Positions 1-6,340 of a DNA stretch of 37,358 nt are shown piece by piece (position 1 is the stretch's first letter; each line of letters begins with the position of its first letter). The stretch spans positions 1-37,358 of the forward strand of contig CANGTL010000028.1 in NCBI GenBank assembly GCA_947456815.1, given 5' to 3'. A model generated the notes under the pieces. That model did no database searches. It was not told where the DNA came from and saw only the letters and a program-made list of their open reading frames with translations. Source of the DNA: Flavobacteriaceae bacterium (GTDB lineage Bacteria > Bacteroidota > Bacteroidia > Flavobacteriales > Flavobacteriaceae). Both the position numbers and the translations under genes were made by a program.

Positions 1-56
1 AACCCACGACCTGCTGATTACAAATCAGCTGCTCTAGCCAACTGAGCTACGCTGGC
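1..56 (-). tRNA. tRNA-Thr (anticodon TGT), 3' end cut by window edge
   Basis: Read on the minus strand, the sequence starts GCCAGCGTAGCTCAGTTGG, a typical acceptor strand and D-arm. An anticodon stem GCTGA/TCAGC follows, enclosing the loop TTTGTAA, so the anticodon is TGT (threonine, ACA codons). The T-arm and 3' end lie beyond position 1. A promoter is visible just upstream at 95-124. In related genomes this position is usually the first tRNA of a tRNA-tuf cluster, but that part is outside the window. Confidence 0.93.
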
Positions 57-94
57 ATATACAATAAAAAAAGACCGCTATTTCTAACGGACTG

Positions 95-124
95 CAAATG
101 TATATCATTTTGTTTTTTAATCAA
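95..124 (-). promoter_or_regulatory. Flavobacterial promoter of the tRNA-Thr transcript
   Basis: On the minus strand a TTG (122-124) is followed by exactly 19 bases and then TACATTTG (95-102). This matches the Bacteroidota housekeeping promoter TTG-N19-TAnnTTTG. The predicted start near 88 gives a leader of about 30 bases before the tRNA. The -33 TTG lies inside the hairpin that closes the hpf gene. Confidence 0.75.
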
Positions 125-150
125 AACATTTTTGCGAAAAATTTTTGATT
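119..150 (-). other. Hairpin at the 3' end of hpf
   Basis: AATCAAAA (119-126) pairs with TTTTGATT (143-150). Inside it, ATTTTT pairs with AAAAAT around a GCG loop, with one bulged base at 127. The hairpin overlaps the hpf stop codon. No T-run follows on the minus strand, so it may be a weak terminator or only a 3' stabilising structure. It also contains the -33 element of the downstream tRNA promoter. Confidence 0.5.
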
Positions 151-451
151 AAATATGTGTTCTAATTTTTTCTTTTCTTTTCACTAATAAACGCTCTAAA
201 GATTCGCCACTTAACTCCACTGCTTCCTCAAAAGTTTTGCATTGTTTCTTGACCATTAAGTCATCACCTGGCACATGAACTTTAACCTCCACAATCTTAT
301 TTTCTTTGTCACTGGTCTTCTCTACTTTTAAAAAAACATCAAAAGAAACGATTTTATCATAATACTTTTCCAACTTTTCCATTCGTTCTTGGATAAAATC
401 AACTAGCTTTCTGTCAACTGCAAAATTAACAGCGTGAACATTTACCTTCAT
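149..451 (-). CDS. hpf: Ribosome hibernation promoting factor, short HPF/RaiA type
   Basis: The product is 100 residues, the normal size for a short HPF/YfiA protein that binds the 30S decoding site in stationary phase and silences or dimerises ribosomes. The single-domain beta-alpha-beta-beta-beta-alpha pattern is visible: an N-terminal strand MKVNVHAVNF, the helix VDFIQERMEKLEKYY, strands around residues 36-68 and a C-terminal basic helix ending KRKEKIRTHI. The C-terminal dimerisation domain of long HPF is absent. It lies 32 bases downstream of the Xer recombinase gene on the same strand and upstream of tRNA-Thr, with rpsU two genes upstream, so the context is translational. The start at 451 follows an A-rich stretch, as is usual in this phylum. 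Confidence 0.93.
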   Translation of the reverse strand: MKVNVHAVNFAVDRKLVDFIQERMEKLEKYYDKIVSFDVFLKVEKTSDKENKIVEVKVHVPGDDLMVKKQCKTFEEAVELSGESLERLLVKRKEKIRTHI

Positions 452-483
452 AATAAATTTTTTAATAATTAAACATAATCGAA

Positions 484-1380
484 TTACTTCTGATTCCGCG
501 GATGCGCATTTTCATAAACCTTTTTTAATTCAGCCAAACTACTGTGTGTATAAACCTGTGTCGATGCCAAACTAGAATGTCCTAATAATTCTTTAACTGA
601 ATTAATGTCTGCCCCATTGTTAAGTAAGTGAGTAGCAAAGGTATGCCTTAATATATGCGGACTCTTTTTTACCTTCTCAGAGACATGACTAAAGTAGTGA
701 TTAATTATTCTATATACAAAAGAATCATTCAATTTAATACCTTTTGCAGTTAAGAAAAAAAACTCCTTGTCTTTAATTTGCTCAATATTAGCTCTTTCAG
801 AAAGATACAATTGAATCTGATTTTCTAAAATTGACATCAAAGGAATGATTCTTTCTTTATTTCTTTTTCCAATAACCTTGATAGCCCCAATAGAAAGATT
901 AACATTACTCAACAAAAGATTAATCAGCTCTGATCTCCTAATACCCGTAGTATAAAACAAATCGATAATCAACTTGTCACGAATCCCTTCAAAACCCTCT
1001 TTGTATTGAATCTGATTCAAGACCAAATCTAATTCTTTCTCAGAAAATGGAATTTGAATTTTTTTAGGTGATTTTAGTGCTTTGTGCTTTAGCAATGGAC
1101 TTACGTCTAATTGCTTGGTTTTCAACAAAAATTTGTAATAGGATTTTAGAGAGGCAATCTTTCTATTGACTGATGAATTCGAAACACCAGAATCAACCAA
1201 TGATACAATCCAACTTCTAATTTGTACATAATTAACAGCAACCAAATCGTCTTGATCAAATTCCTTCTTGAGATATGTCTCAAAAAAAATCAAATCCTTT
1301 CCATAACCATTCACCGTATGCAGCGAATAATGCTTCTCTAATAACAAATAATCTCGAAACGCTTGCTTGCTATTGTCCAT
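484..1380 (-). CDS. XerC/XerD-type tyrosine recombinase
   Basis: The product is 298 residues with an N-terminal SAM-like core-binding domain (about 1-95) and a C-terminal catalytic domain. All catalytic residues are visible: Arg148 in TTGIRRSEL, Lys172 in GKRNKER, His242 and Arg245 in HILRHTF, His268 in LLGHSS, and the nucleophile Tyr277 in TQVYTH. Length and motifs fit a chromosome-dimer resolution recombinase (XerC or XerD, acting at dif) rather than a phage or transposon integrase. The housekeeping context between rpsU and hpf supports that. I cannot tell XerC from XerD by sight. Translation starts directly after the T-run of the rpsU terminator, leaving almost no room for a leader. Confidence 0.92.
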   Translation of the reverse strand: MDNSKQAFRDYLLLEKHYSLHTVNGYGKDLIFFETYLKKEFDQDDLVAVNYVQIRSWIVSLVDSGVSNSSVNRKIASLKSYYKFLLKTKQLDVSPLLKHKALKSPKKIQIPFSEKELDLVLNQIQYKEGFEGIRDKLIIDLFYTTGIRRSELINLLLSNVNLSIGAIKVIGKRNKERIIPLMSILENQIQLYLSERANIEQIKDKEFFFLTAKGIKLNDSFVYRIINHYFSHVSEKVKKSPHILRHTFATHLLNNGADINSVKELLGHSSLASTQVYTHSSLAELKKVYENAHPRNQK

Positions 1381-1429
1381 AAAAAAACCGTTAGTATCAA
1401 AGGTATTAAACTTTAATGACTAACGGTTT
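1381..1429 (-). terminator. rpsU terminator with an embedded promoter-like element
   Basis: AAACCGTTAGT and its complement (1385-1395 and 1419-1429) form an 11-bp stem with a 23-base loop. On the minus strand it is followed by seven Ts (1387-1381), making a good intrinsic terminator for rpsU. The loop contains TACCTTTG (1398-1405), a perfect TAnnTTTG -7 element pointing toward the recombinase gene, whose ATG follows the T-run directly. No TTG is found at the expected -33 position. Confidence 0.7.
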
Positions 1430-1450
1430 CTATTTTGAAAAAGTTAACTT

Positions 1451-1645
1451 CTAACTTTCTAAGCTGTCTTTCATGTTCTGAATGTAAGCCGCTTTCTGGA
1501 TTTTCATTCTATGAGTTACAGAAGGTTTGATGAAAGCTTGACGCGCACGCAACTGACGAACAGTTCCAGTTTTATCAAATTTTCTCTTATAGCGCTTTAA
1601 TGCTCTATCGATATTTTCTCCGTCTTTAATTGGTATAATTAACAT
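1451..1645 (-). CDS. rpsU: Small ribosomal subunit protein bS21
   Basis: The product is 64 residues, starting MLIIPIKDGENIDRALKRYK, with the basic middle KRKFDKTGTVRQLRARQ typical of bS21. The protein sits near the 3' end of 16S rRNA, next to the anti-Shine-Dalgarno sequence. An in-frame ATG exists far upstream (1915), but that extension translates a GC-rich repeat. The start at 1645 matches the family and has a strong Shine-Dalgarno 8 bases before it. A promoter (1675-1704) and terminator (1385-1429) make this a monocistronic unit. In Flavobacterium johnsoniae, bS21 is part of the pocket that hides the anti-Shine-Dalgarno, and rpsU is reported to be autoregulated through its own strong site; the features here fit that model. 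Confidence 0.97.
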   Translation of the reverse strand: MLIIPIKDGENIDRALKRYKRKFDKTGTVRQLRARQAFIKPSVTHRMKIQKAAYIQNMKDSLES

Positions 1646-1653
1646 AATATAGA

Positions 1654-1661
1654 CACCTCCT
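1654..1661 (-). promoter_or_regulatory. Strong Shine-Dalgarno sequence of rpsU
   Basis: The minus strand reads AGGAGGTG, complementary to the CCUCC end of 16S rRNA, 8 bases before the rpsU ATG. Other genes in this window have A-rich leaders without such a site. Its presence on the gene for the protein that controls anti-Shine-Dalgarno access points to translational autoregulation. Confidence 0.9.
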
Positions 1662-1674
1662 CTCGTTAAGGGCG

Positions 1675-1704
1675 CAAAGATAAGATAAAAGAAACAAGAT
1701 GCAA
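1675..1704 (-). promoter_or_regulatory. Flavobacterial promoter of rpsU
   Basis: On the minus strand TTG (1702-1704), 19 bases, then TATCTTTG (1675-1682) matches TTG-N19-TAnnTTTG exactly. The predicted start near 1668 gives a leader of about 22 bases that includes the Shine-Dalgarno sequence. Confidence 0.8.
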
Positions 1705-1788
1705 GAACAAAGACAAAAAAGTCTGATTTAATTTTTCTGTCTTGCAGCGAAGCGGTCTTAAATCTTATAGCGAAGCATTCTTTTTCTA

Positions 1789-1898
1789 GGGCGTGCCGGC
1801 GGTTCCACATCCCACTCCAAAAGAACATCACGGCCGCCGTCGGGCTATGCGCTGCAAGTCCTCGCTGCGCTGTGGGCTTTTCGCTGCTATCCCTCTCG
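1789..1898 (-). repeat. GC-rich dispersed intergenic repeat, copy A
   Basis: On the minus strand it begins GGGATAGCAGCGAAAAGCCC and ends CGCCGGCACGCCC. It is far richer in G+C than its surroundings. It shares the GATAGCAGCG and AAAGCCC modules and the CACGCCC end with the copy at 7922-8009, and related modules with 20544-20700 and 24942-25048. It lies in the 341-base gap between rpsU and the acyl-CoA dehydrogenase gene. The only other items seen in that gap are the rpsU promoter and the hairpin at 1922-1970. Confidence 0.75.
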
Positions 1899-1921
1899 CA
1901 AAATAAAAATTCCAATAAATA

Positions 1922-1970
1922 AAAATTCCAAATTCCAAACTATTCATGAACAATTGGAATTTGGAATTTT
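1922..1970. terminator. AATTCCAAATTCCAA inverted repeat, likely terminator of the acyl-CoA dehydrogenase gene
   Basis: AATTCCAAATTCCAA (1924-1938) pairs perfectly with TTGGAATTTGGAATT (1954-1968), and flanking A/T pairs extend the stem to 17 bp. The loop is about 15 bases. The stem lies 19 bases after the acyl-CoA dehydrogenase stop. More TTTGGAATTTT copies follow at 1974-1984. The same word appears in the array at 19746-19794. Confidence 0.65.
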
Positions 1971-1986
1971 GAAATTTGGAATTTTA

Positions 1987-3156
1987 TTATTTCACCGCTG
2001 GCTGATAATTCTGTTTATCAATAATCATCTTAGACAAAATCTCTCTAAGTATTTCCGAAGTTCCACCGCCAATAGGTCCCAAACGACTGTCTCTTAACAA
2101 TCGAGCCAAAGGATATTCTTCCATATAACCGTAACCGCCTAGCATTTGCAAACAACTATAAATAGTCTCGTCCGCCACTTTGGTAGATTTCAGTTTCGCC
2201 ATCGTGGCTTCTTTAACCACGTATTCTCCTTGATTTAATCGTGCTACTGCAGCATAATTAAATATTTTGCAATGCTCCACTTCTGTAGCATGGTCAACCA
2301 TGGTATGTCTCAATGCTTGAAACTTGTTGATGGTTTTTCCAAAAGCCTCACGTTGACTCATATAATCAATGGTATACTCAATCGCATATTCCGCACGTGC
2401 GTGGGCATTGATAGCCATAATGAGTCGCTCTAAAGCAAAATGTTGCATGATGTATGGAAATCCTTTTCCTTCTTCGCCCATTAAGTTCTCTAGCGGAATC
2501 TCAACATTATCAAATGAAATCTCAGCAGTATCAGAAGCTCGCCAACCCAACTTATCCAGTTTCGTTGCTGCAATTCCTTTTAGATTGGTATCCATCAAAA
2601 ATATGCTGATTCCTTTATTACCTAATTCTGGACTTGTCTTCGCGGCAACAACATAATAATCTGCATAAACGCCATTGGTAATAAAAGTTTTAGACCCATT
2701 GATTACATATTTATCTCCTTTTTTGACTGCTGTTGTTCTCATTCCAGCCACATCACTTCCGCCGAAAGGCTCCGTAATACACAATGCACCTATCTTATCA
2801 CCAGCAATACTTGGCGCCAAATAATCTTGTTTGATTCGTTCGTCACCTTCAGCATTTAAATGCGTCATCGCCAAATAAGCGTGTGCCCACATTGCTGCTG
2901 CAAAACCAGAAGATTTTATTTTCTGAAGTTCTTCTAAAAATACAACCGTATAAAACAAATCCAAATTCATTCCGCCATAAGCCTCTGGATATGCAATTCC
3001 GAAAAAGCCCATCTCTCCAAACTTTTTCCAAATAAAGCGCTCAATAGTCCCTGTTTTTTCCCATTTTTCAATATGAGGCACTACTTCTATTCGTAAAAAA
3101 TCTTGTAAACTCTTTCTAAACAATTCGTGTTCTTCTGTAAAATATACTGAATTCAT
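1987..3156 (-). CDS. Acyl-CoA dehydrogenase family flavoprotein
   Basis: The product is 389 residues from the start at 3156. A start 14 codons earlier would overlap the upstream gene. Family signatures are CITEPFGGSDVAGMRTTA (126-143) and QMLGGYGYMEEYPLARLLRD (337-356), ending GPIGGGTSEILREIL. The usual catalytic Glu of medium/short-chain enzymes (YEGTS motif) is replaced by GGGTS here. A Glu is present instead at 243 in HFALERLIMA, the position used by long-chain and isovaleryl-CoA dehydrogenases (LERL/QERL). It is therefore probably an active FAD-dependent dehydrogenase for a branched or longer acyl-CoA; the exact substrate cannot be read from sequence. It starts 19 bases after the HhH protein gene and may be cotranscribed with it. 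Confidence 0.92.
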   Translation of the reverse strand: MNSVYFTEEHELFRKSLQDFLRIEVVPHIEKWEKTGTIERFIWKKFGEMGFFGIAYPEAYGGMNLDLFYTVVFLEELQKIKSSGFAAAMWAHAYLAMTHLNAEGDERIKQDYLAPSIAGDKIGALCITEPFGGSDVAGMRTTAVKKGDKYVINGSKTFITNGVYADYYVVAAKTSPELGNKGISIFLMDTNLKGIAATKLDKLGWRASDTAEISFDNVEIPLENLMGEEGKGFPYIMQHFALERLIMAINAHARAEYAIEYTIDYMSQREAFGKTINKFQALRHTMVDHATEVEHCKIFNYAAVARLNQGEYVVKEATMAKLKSTKVADETIYSCLQMLGGYGYMEEYPLARLLRDSRLGPIGGGTSEILREILSKMIIDKQNYQPAVK

Positions 3157-3175
3157 AGTACTAAGGCTGTTTTTT

Positions 3176-4051
3176 TTAGAATTCCAAATATAAGGCAATA
3201 ATTTTTATCCTATCAACAGGAAATCCTGAAATTTTTGTTAAATCCTCAATATTTTTAAGCGGCCCATTCATGCTTCTATAAGCAACAATGTTTCGAGCAA
3301 GTGCATACTTAAGATAAGGCAATTGCGTCAGTTCTTTGATCGTTGCTGTATTAATATTAATCCGCTGAAAAACTGGCAGTTCTTTGACTACAAATTCTTC
3401 CCGCAAACTTACTTTCACTTCATCCGACAAACCCCAAACATCGTTGAGTTGATCCATACTAACAAAGCCGCCCATCCTTGTTCTTTCTTTCAATATACGA
3501 GCAGATAATCCGTCTCCAATACCATAAACTTTCTTTAAGTCTTCTGCCGTAGCTTTGTTAATGTCTATCGGAATCTTTGCTTCTTCTTTGTTTCTAGTAA
3601 AAATCTTGGATTTCGAAGTATACTTTCTAGAAACCCAATCGGGAAACTTAAAATGCGGCGAAATTTTATTCAATAGTGCATCAGATACTTTGGTTACTTG
3701 TTGAAACTCCTCGGCAGAATTGACATAGCGATTGGATTTTCGAAAAGCCAGCAATCGATCGATTTCTTCAACACTCATTCCTAACTGATATCCTTTAAAA
3801 TCAGTAATAAAATTAGGATTGAAAGGCCTGGCGACAAACTGCTTCCTCTTTGAATAGACCGTTGTAGTATCTGCACTAGTTGCAATTGACAACCATTGCT
3901 TTTCTTGAACAGCGTCGCTTTTGCTTGTTGACCTAAAATTAATCCAAAAATAAAGAGCCTGAAAGATTAGCACACATGAAAGGAAGACAAAAATACCCGA
4001 ACGTTGGGATTTAGAAAATTGAAAATACGAAGAATTAAAGGAAGATTTCAT
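3176..4051 (-). CDS. Membrane-anchored helix-hairpin-helix (ComEA-like) protein
   Basis: The product is 291 residues. One N-terminal membrane segment (SGIFVFLSCVLIFQALYFWI, about 18-37) is followed by a linker and three consecutive helix-hairpin-helix units. The first lies around residues 88-138; the second starts DINKATAEDLKKVYGIGDGL and the third starts NINTATIKELTQLPYLKYAL. These glycine-containing hairpins resemble the DNA-binding domain of ComEA. ComEA-type proteins bind incoming DNA in the periplasm, but many Bacteroidota HhH proteins have no tested role, so only a membrane-anchored HhH protein can be stated firmly. It lies 57 bases downstream of the pspC-like gene on the same strand. 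Confidence 0.85.
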   Translation of the reverse strand: MKSSFNSSYFQFSKSQRSGIFVFLSCVLIFQALYFWINFRSTSKSDAVQEKQWLSIATSADTTTVYSKRKQFVARPFNPNFITDFKGYQLGMSVEEIDRLLAFRKSNRYVNSAEEFQQVTKVSDALLNKISPHFKFPDWVSRKYTSKSKIFTRNKEEAKIPIDINKATAEDLKKVYGIGDGLSARILKERTRMGGFVSMDQLNDVWGLSDEVKVSLREEFVVKELPVFQRININTATIKELTQLPYLKYALARNIVAYRSMNGPLKNIEDLTKISGFPVDRIKIIALYLEF

Positions 4052-4108
4052 TGGTTTGGCGTTTAGATTAGTAAATGGCGTTGAAAGTTATAGGTTGTAG
4101 GTTTTTTG

Positions 4109-4336
4109 TTATAAATCGAAAACAGAACTTCGCTTGGCACGAATTAGATCTTTGAGTTTAATCCAGAAGGCCAATGTTAAGTACACACCGAACCAAAGTC
4201 CAGCGGTAACAAAAGAAATATAAATAAAAAACAACCGCACGCTATTGGCGCGCATTCCCAAACGATCCGCCAACCGCGACGAGACGTGGAAACCGTGTTT
4301 TTCGAAAAAGTATTTCAGTTGAATGACTAGGGACAT
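4109..4336 (-). CDS. Small PspC-domain membrane protein
   Basis: The product is 75 residues. An N-terminal segment contains SRLADRLGMRANSVRLFFIY, a PspC-type pattern in which a short amphipathic stretch (LGMRANSVRLFF) leads into a transmembrane helix (about residues 33-57, VRLFFIYISFVTAGLWFGVY). A basic C-terminus follows. PspC proteins of enterobacteria are part of the phage-shock membrane-stress response. Short flavobacterial members of this family are common next to DUF2851 genes, as here, but their role is not established. Its start codon lies four bases from a TTGATAA heptamer array that fills the normal ribosome-binding region. Confidence 0.8.
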   Translation of the reverse strand: MSLVIQLKYFFEKHGFHVSSRLADRLGMRANSVRLFFIYISFVTAGLWFGVYLTLAFWIKLKDLIRAKRSSVFDL

Positions 4337-4340
4337 TGAA

Positions 4341-4375
4341 TTGATAATTGATAATTGATAATTGATAATTGATAA
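4341..4375. repeat. Perfect TTGATAA heptamer array, 5 copies
   Basis: Five exact tandem copies of TTGATAA fill most of the gap between the DUF2851 stop (4391) and the pspC-like start (4336). On the minus strand the array reads TTATCAA x5 and ends four bases before the ATG, so copy number could affect translation. Related ATTGATAATT words occur at 6262-6340. Confidence 0.93.
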
Positions 4376-4390
4376 TGTAAAATTAAACTT

Positions 4391-5665
4391 TTATTTGTTG
4401 TCTTTCAATAATTCGATTCCGATCGCACATTCTAAGCATCTGCTTTTGCTACAGTACTCATTTTTTAGTTGTAGTAGCGATTGGCTTTCAAAAGCGTTCT
4501 CGGCAATAACGCCAATGGTTTGAAACTTATGGACGGTGCTGTTTTGCTCTGCTTTGATACTTTCCAATAAAAAAACTCCTGCTTCTGTACTTTCTTTTCC
4601 CTGGCTTTTAGCATATGCAAACTGCATCGGAACAATAGTATTAATGATGATCAGATCGACAAAAGTCTTAGATAGAGACTTACTTTTTTTCCTACTAGCT
4701 TTATCAAATTGATAATGATTTTGCCAGTATGATGATGCAGACACTCGAAAAATCTGATACAATTGTACTATTGAATTTGCCTCCATAATTTTAGAAAAAA
4801 GATTAAGATGTGTTCCATATAAATTTGCTAATTGCGACAGACGAATCGTCGGGAAATTATCAGGACGAAGGCGAAAAAACTGAACCGATTCAACTACGGG
4901 CAAAACCAATTGATACTTATGCACCAAGTAGTTGAATTTTGTTTTTAACCTAGAATAATACACATCTTCTTTCTCGTCGGTTAGCAAACCTGATATTCCA
5001 AACAGCAGTGCTTCAATGCTTTCTGTTGTATTGCTTTCTTTTCTAAGAATTGAAAACGGAATGGACAAGGCAATCTTGAAGAAAACGGAACCATTCGTAT
5101 TCAATCCAAAATTTTTTGCAAGTAAGCAGAACAATGTGGCTTCCCAGTCATTATTGGTTTGCTTTAATAAGAAGTCAATCAACTCTGACTTACGTTCTAG
5201 TCTTTCGAATAACAGTCGCTCCTTCCAGTTCCTCAGCACAAAACTCGGCACAAGTCTTATTTGGCTTTCACAATAAATCCAAGTTTTGGGAAGAACGAGT
5301 GATTGGTATCTCACAATTGTTTCTTGACCGACAAAATTCTTGAGTTCAAGCGTTGGAATCTCAGTATTGTTCTTTCGAAAAATACTCATGTTATGTTGCC
5401 AAACTACGTGAAGTATTACGTTGTCGTATGCTTTGTCTTTCTCATGATGATGAACGTACCAGTCGGAAGATTGTAAGTGAATTTCGACATTGCCCGCCCA
5501 TTTCTGATTTTCAATAATTATTTGTGCATTGAAAAAATCAGGACCCGACGATTGCAAGTATTCGCCAGAATGAATAATGGTGATGGGTTGGTGATTGGTG
5601 GTTTGCAAATTTGAAGTTGGGAACTTCTTGAATTTCCACAGATAATGGAGAAAGTCTTCTTTCAT
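4391..5665 (-). CDS. DUF2851 family protein
   Basis: The product is 424 residues and matches the Bacteroidota DUF2851 family. The N-terminus MKEDFLHYLWKFKKFPTSNL is typical, followed by SGEYLQSSGPDFFNAQI, WAGNVEIHLQSSDWYVHHH and DKAYDNVILHVVW. The C-terminus has a small cysteine cluster, CSKSRCLECAIG, that could bind a metal. The conserved acidic and His positions near the N-terminus recall nuclease-like folds, but no catalytic activity is known and I do not assign one. It precedes the pspC-like gene, a common pairing in Flavobacteriia. There is no clear promoter motif upstream; a short CGCAAA octamer array lies there instead. Confidence 0.88.
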   Translation of the reverse strand: MKEDFLHYLWKFKKFPTSNLQTTNHQPITIIHSGEYLQSSGPDFFNAQIIIENQKWAGNVEIHLQSSDWYVHHHEKDKAYDNVILHVVWQHNMSIFRKNNTEIPTLELKNFVGQETIVRYQSLVLPKTWIYCESQIRLVPSFVLRNWKERLLFERLERKSELIDFLLKQTNNDWEATLFCLLAKNFGLNTNGSVFFKIALSIPFSILRKESNTTESIEALLFGISGLLTDEKEDVYYSRLKTKFNYLVHKYQLVLPVVESVQFFRLRPDNFPTIRLSQLANLYGTHLNLFSKIMEANSIVQLYQIFRVSASSYWQNHYQFDKASRKKSKSLSKTFVDLIIINTIVPMQFAYAKSQGKESTEAGVFLLESIKAEQNSTVHKFQTIGVIAENAFESQSLLQLKNEYCSKSRCLECAIGIELLKDNK

Positions 5666-5719
5666 GATATAAATTTTGAATGGCGTGAAATTGAAATACT
5701 AAGATAAGAAAAAAGGGCT

Positions 5720-5743
5720 CGCAAAGGCGCAGAGACGCAAATA
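5720..5743. repeat. Short degenerate 8-bp array (CGCAAAGG type)
   Basis: Three consecutive octamers, CGCAAAGG, CGCAGAGA and CGCAAATA, lie between the exonuclease stop (5767) and the DUF2851 start (5665). It has the same 8-bp period as the arrays at 7759-7796 and 20739-20810 but a different word. Confidence 0.6.
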
Positions 5744-5766
5744 TTTTATTAATTGAAGAAAAAAAT

Positions 5767-6255
5767 CTATTTCAAAAGATAGAGTTGTGCACAAGCTCTG
5801 GCATCGGATAAAGCTTCGTGATGATTCAATGTGATATTGTTTCGCTCTGCACAGTACTTTAGGTTTGCCGGTTTGTACCCTTTCGCTCGATAGATTCTGC
5901 AAGTACATTCCCAGCGATCCGCAATATCCAATTCATCGTAATACAATCCGTAGTACTTCATTGTCTTGGCCAAAACGTTTCTATCAAATTGTTCGTTATG
6001 GGCAACAATCGTTCTGCCTTGTAGTCTTTTTTGAATTTCTGGAAACAAATCATCAAACGTCTTTTCGTTTAGTGTTTCAATAGGCTTAATCCCATGAACC
6101 ATGATGTTCTGATACCAATACTCATTCTCAGGAGGTTGAATTAAAGAGTAATATTCTTCCGTAATTATTCCGTTTTCGACTGTTACGATACCAACGGCGC
6201 AAGCACTGTGATGATAGCCTGTTGCTGTTTCGAAATCGATGGCAGTGAAGTTCAT
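5767..6255 (-). CDS. DEDDh 3'-5' exonuclease, DnaQ-like
   Basis: The product is 162 residues starting MNFTAIDFETATG at 6255. The upstream in-frame ATG at 6309 would translate the intergenic hairpin repeat (QLSIIHYQL) and is unlikely. Exonuclease motifs are all present: Exo I with Asp and Glu in AIDFETATG, Exo II in VAHNEQFDRNVL, and Exo III with His and Asp in NHHEALSDARA. This is the DEDDh superfamily of DNA polymerase III epsilon and related nucleases. The protein is a stand-alone exonuclease domain, so it is more likely a repair or RNA/DNA trimming enzyme than the replicative proofreading subunit. It follows the cystathionine beta-synthase gene after a strong hairpin. Confidence 0.9.
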   Translation of the reverse strand: MNFTAIDFETATGYHHSACAVGIVTVENGIITEEYYSLIQPPENEYWYQNIMVHGIKPIETLNEKTFDDLFPEIQKRLQGRTIVAHNEQFDRNVLAKTMKYYGLYYDELDIADRWECTCRIYRAKGYKPANLKYCAERNNITLNHHEALSDARACAQLYLLK

Positions 6256-6261
6256 TTTGTT

Positions 6262-6340
6262 TAATTGATAATGGATAATTGACAATTGATAATTTACGTG
6301 AACAGACAATTATCAATTATCCATTGTTAATTATCAATTA
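6262..6340. repeat. Long imperfect inverted repeat built from ATTGATAATT words
   Basis: The left arm (about 6262-6295) and right arm (about 6308-6340) are near reverse complements made of AATTGATAAT and ATTATCAATT words. They give a long AT-rich stem around a short ACGTGAACAG loop. It fills the gap between the cystathionine beta-synthase stop (6338) and the exonuclease start (6255), and could act as a terminator or RNA-stability element. Confidence 0.7.

Noticed and set aside
1646..1915. N-terminal extension of bS21 to 154 residues
   Set aside because: It translates the promoter, the GC-rich repeat and the leader; the standard start at 1645 has the Shine-Dalgarno.
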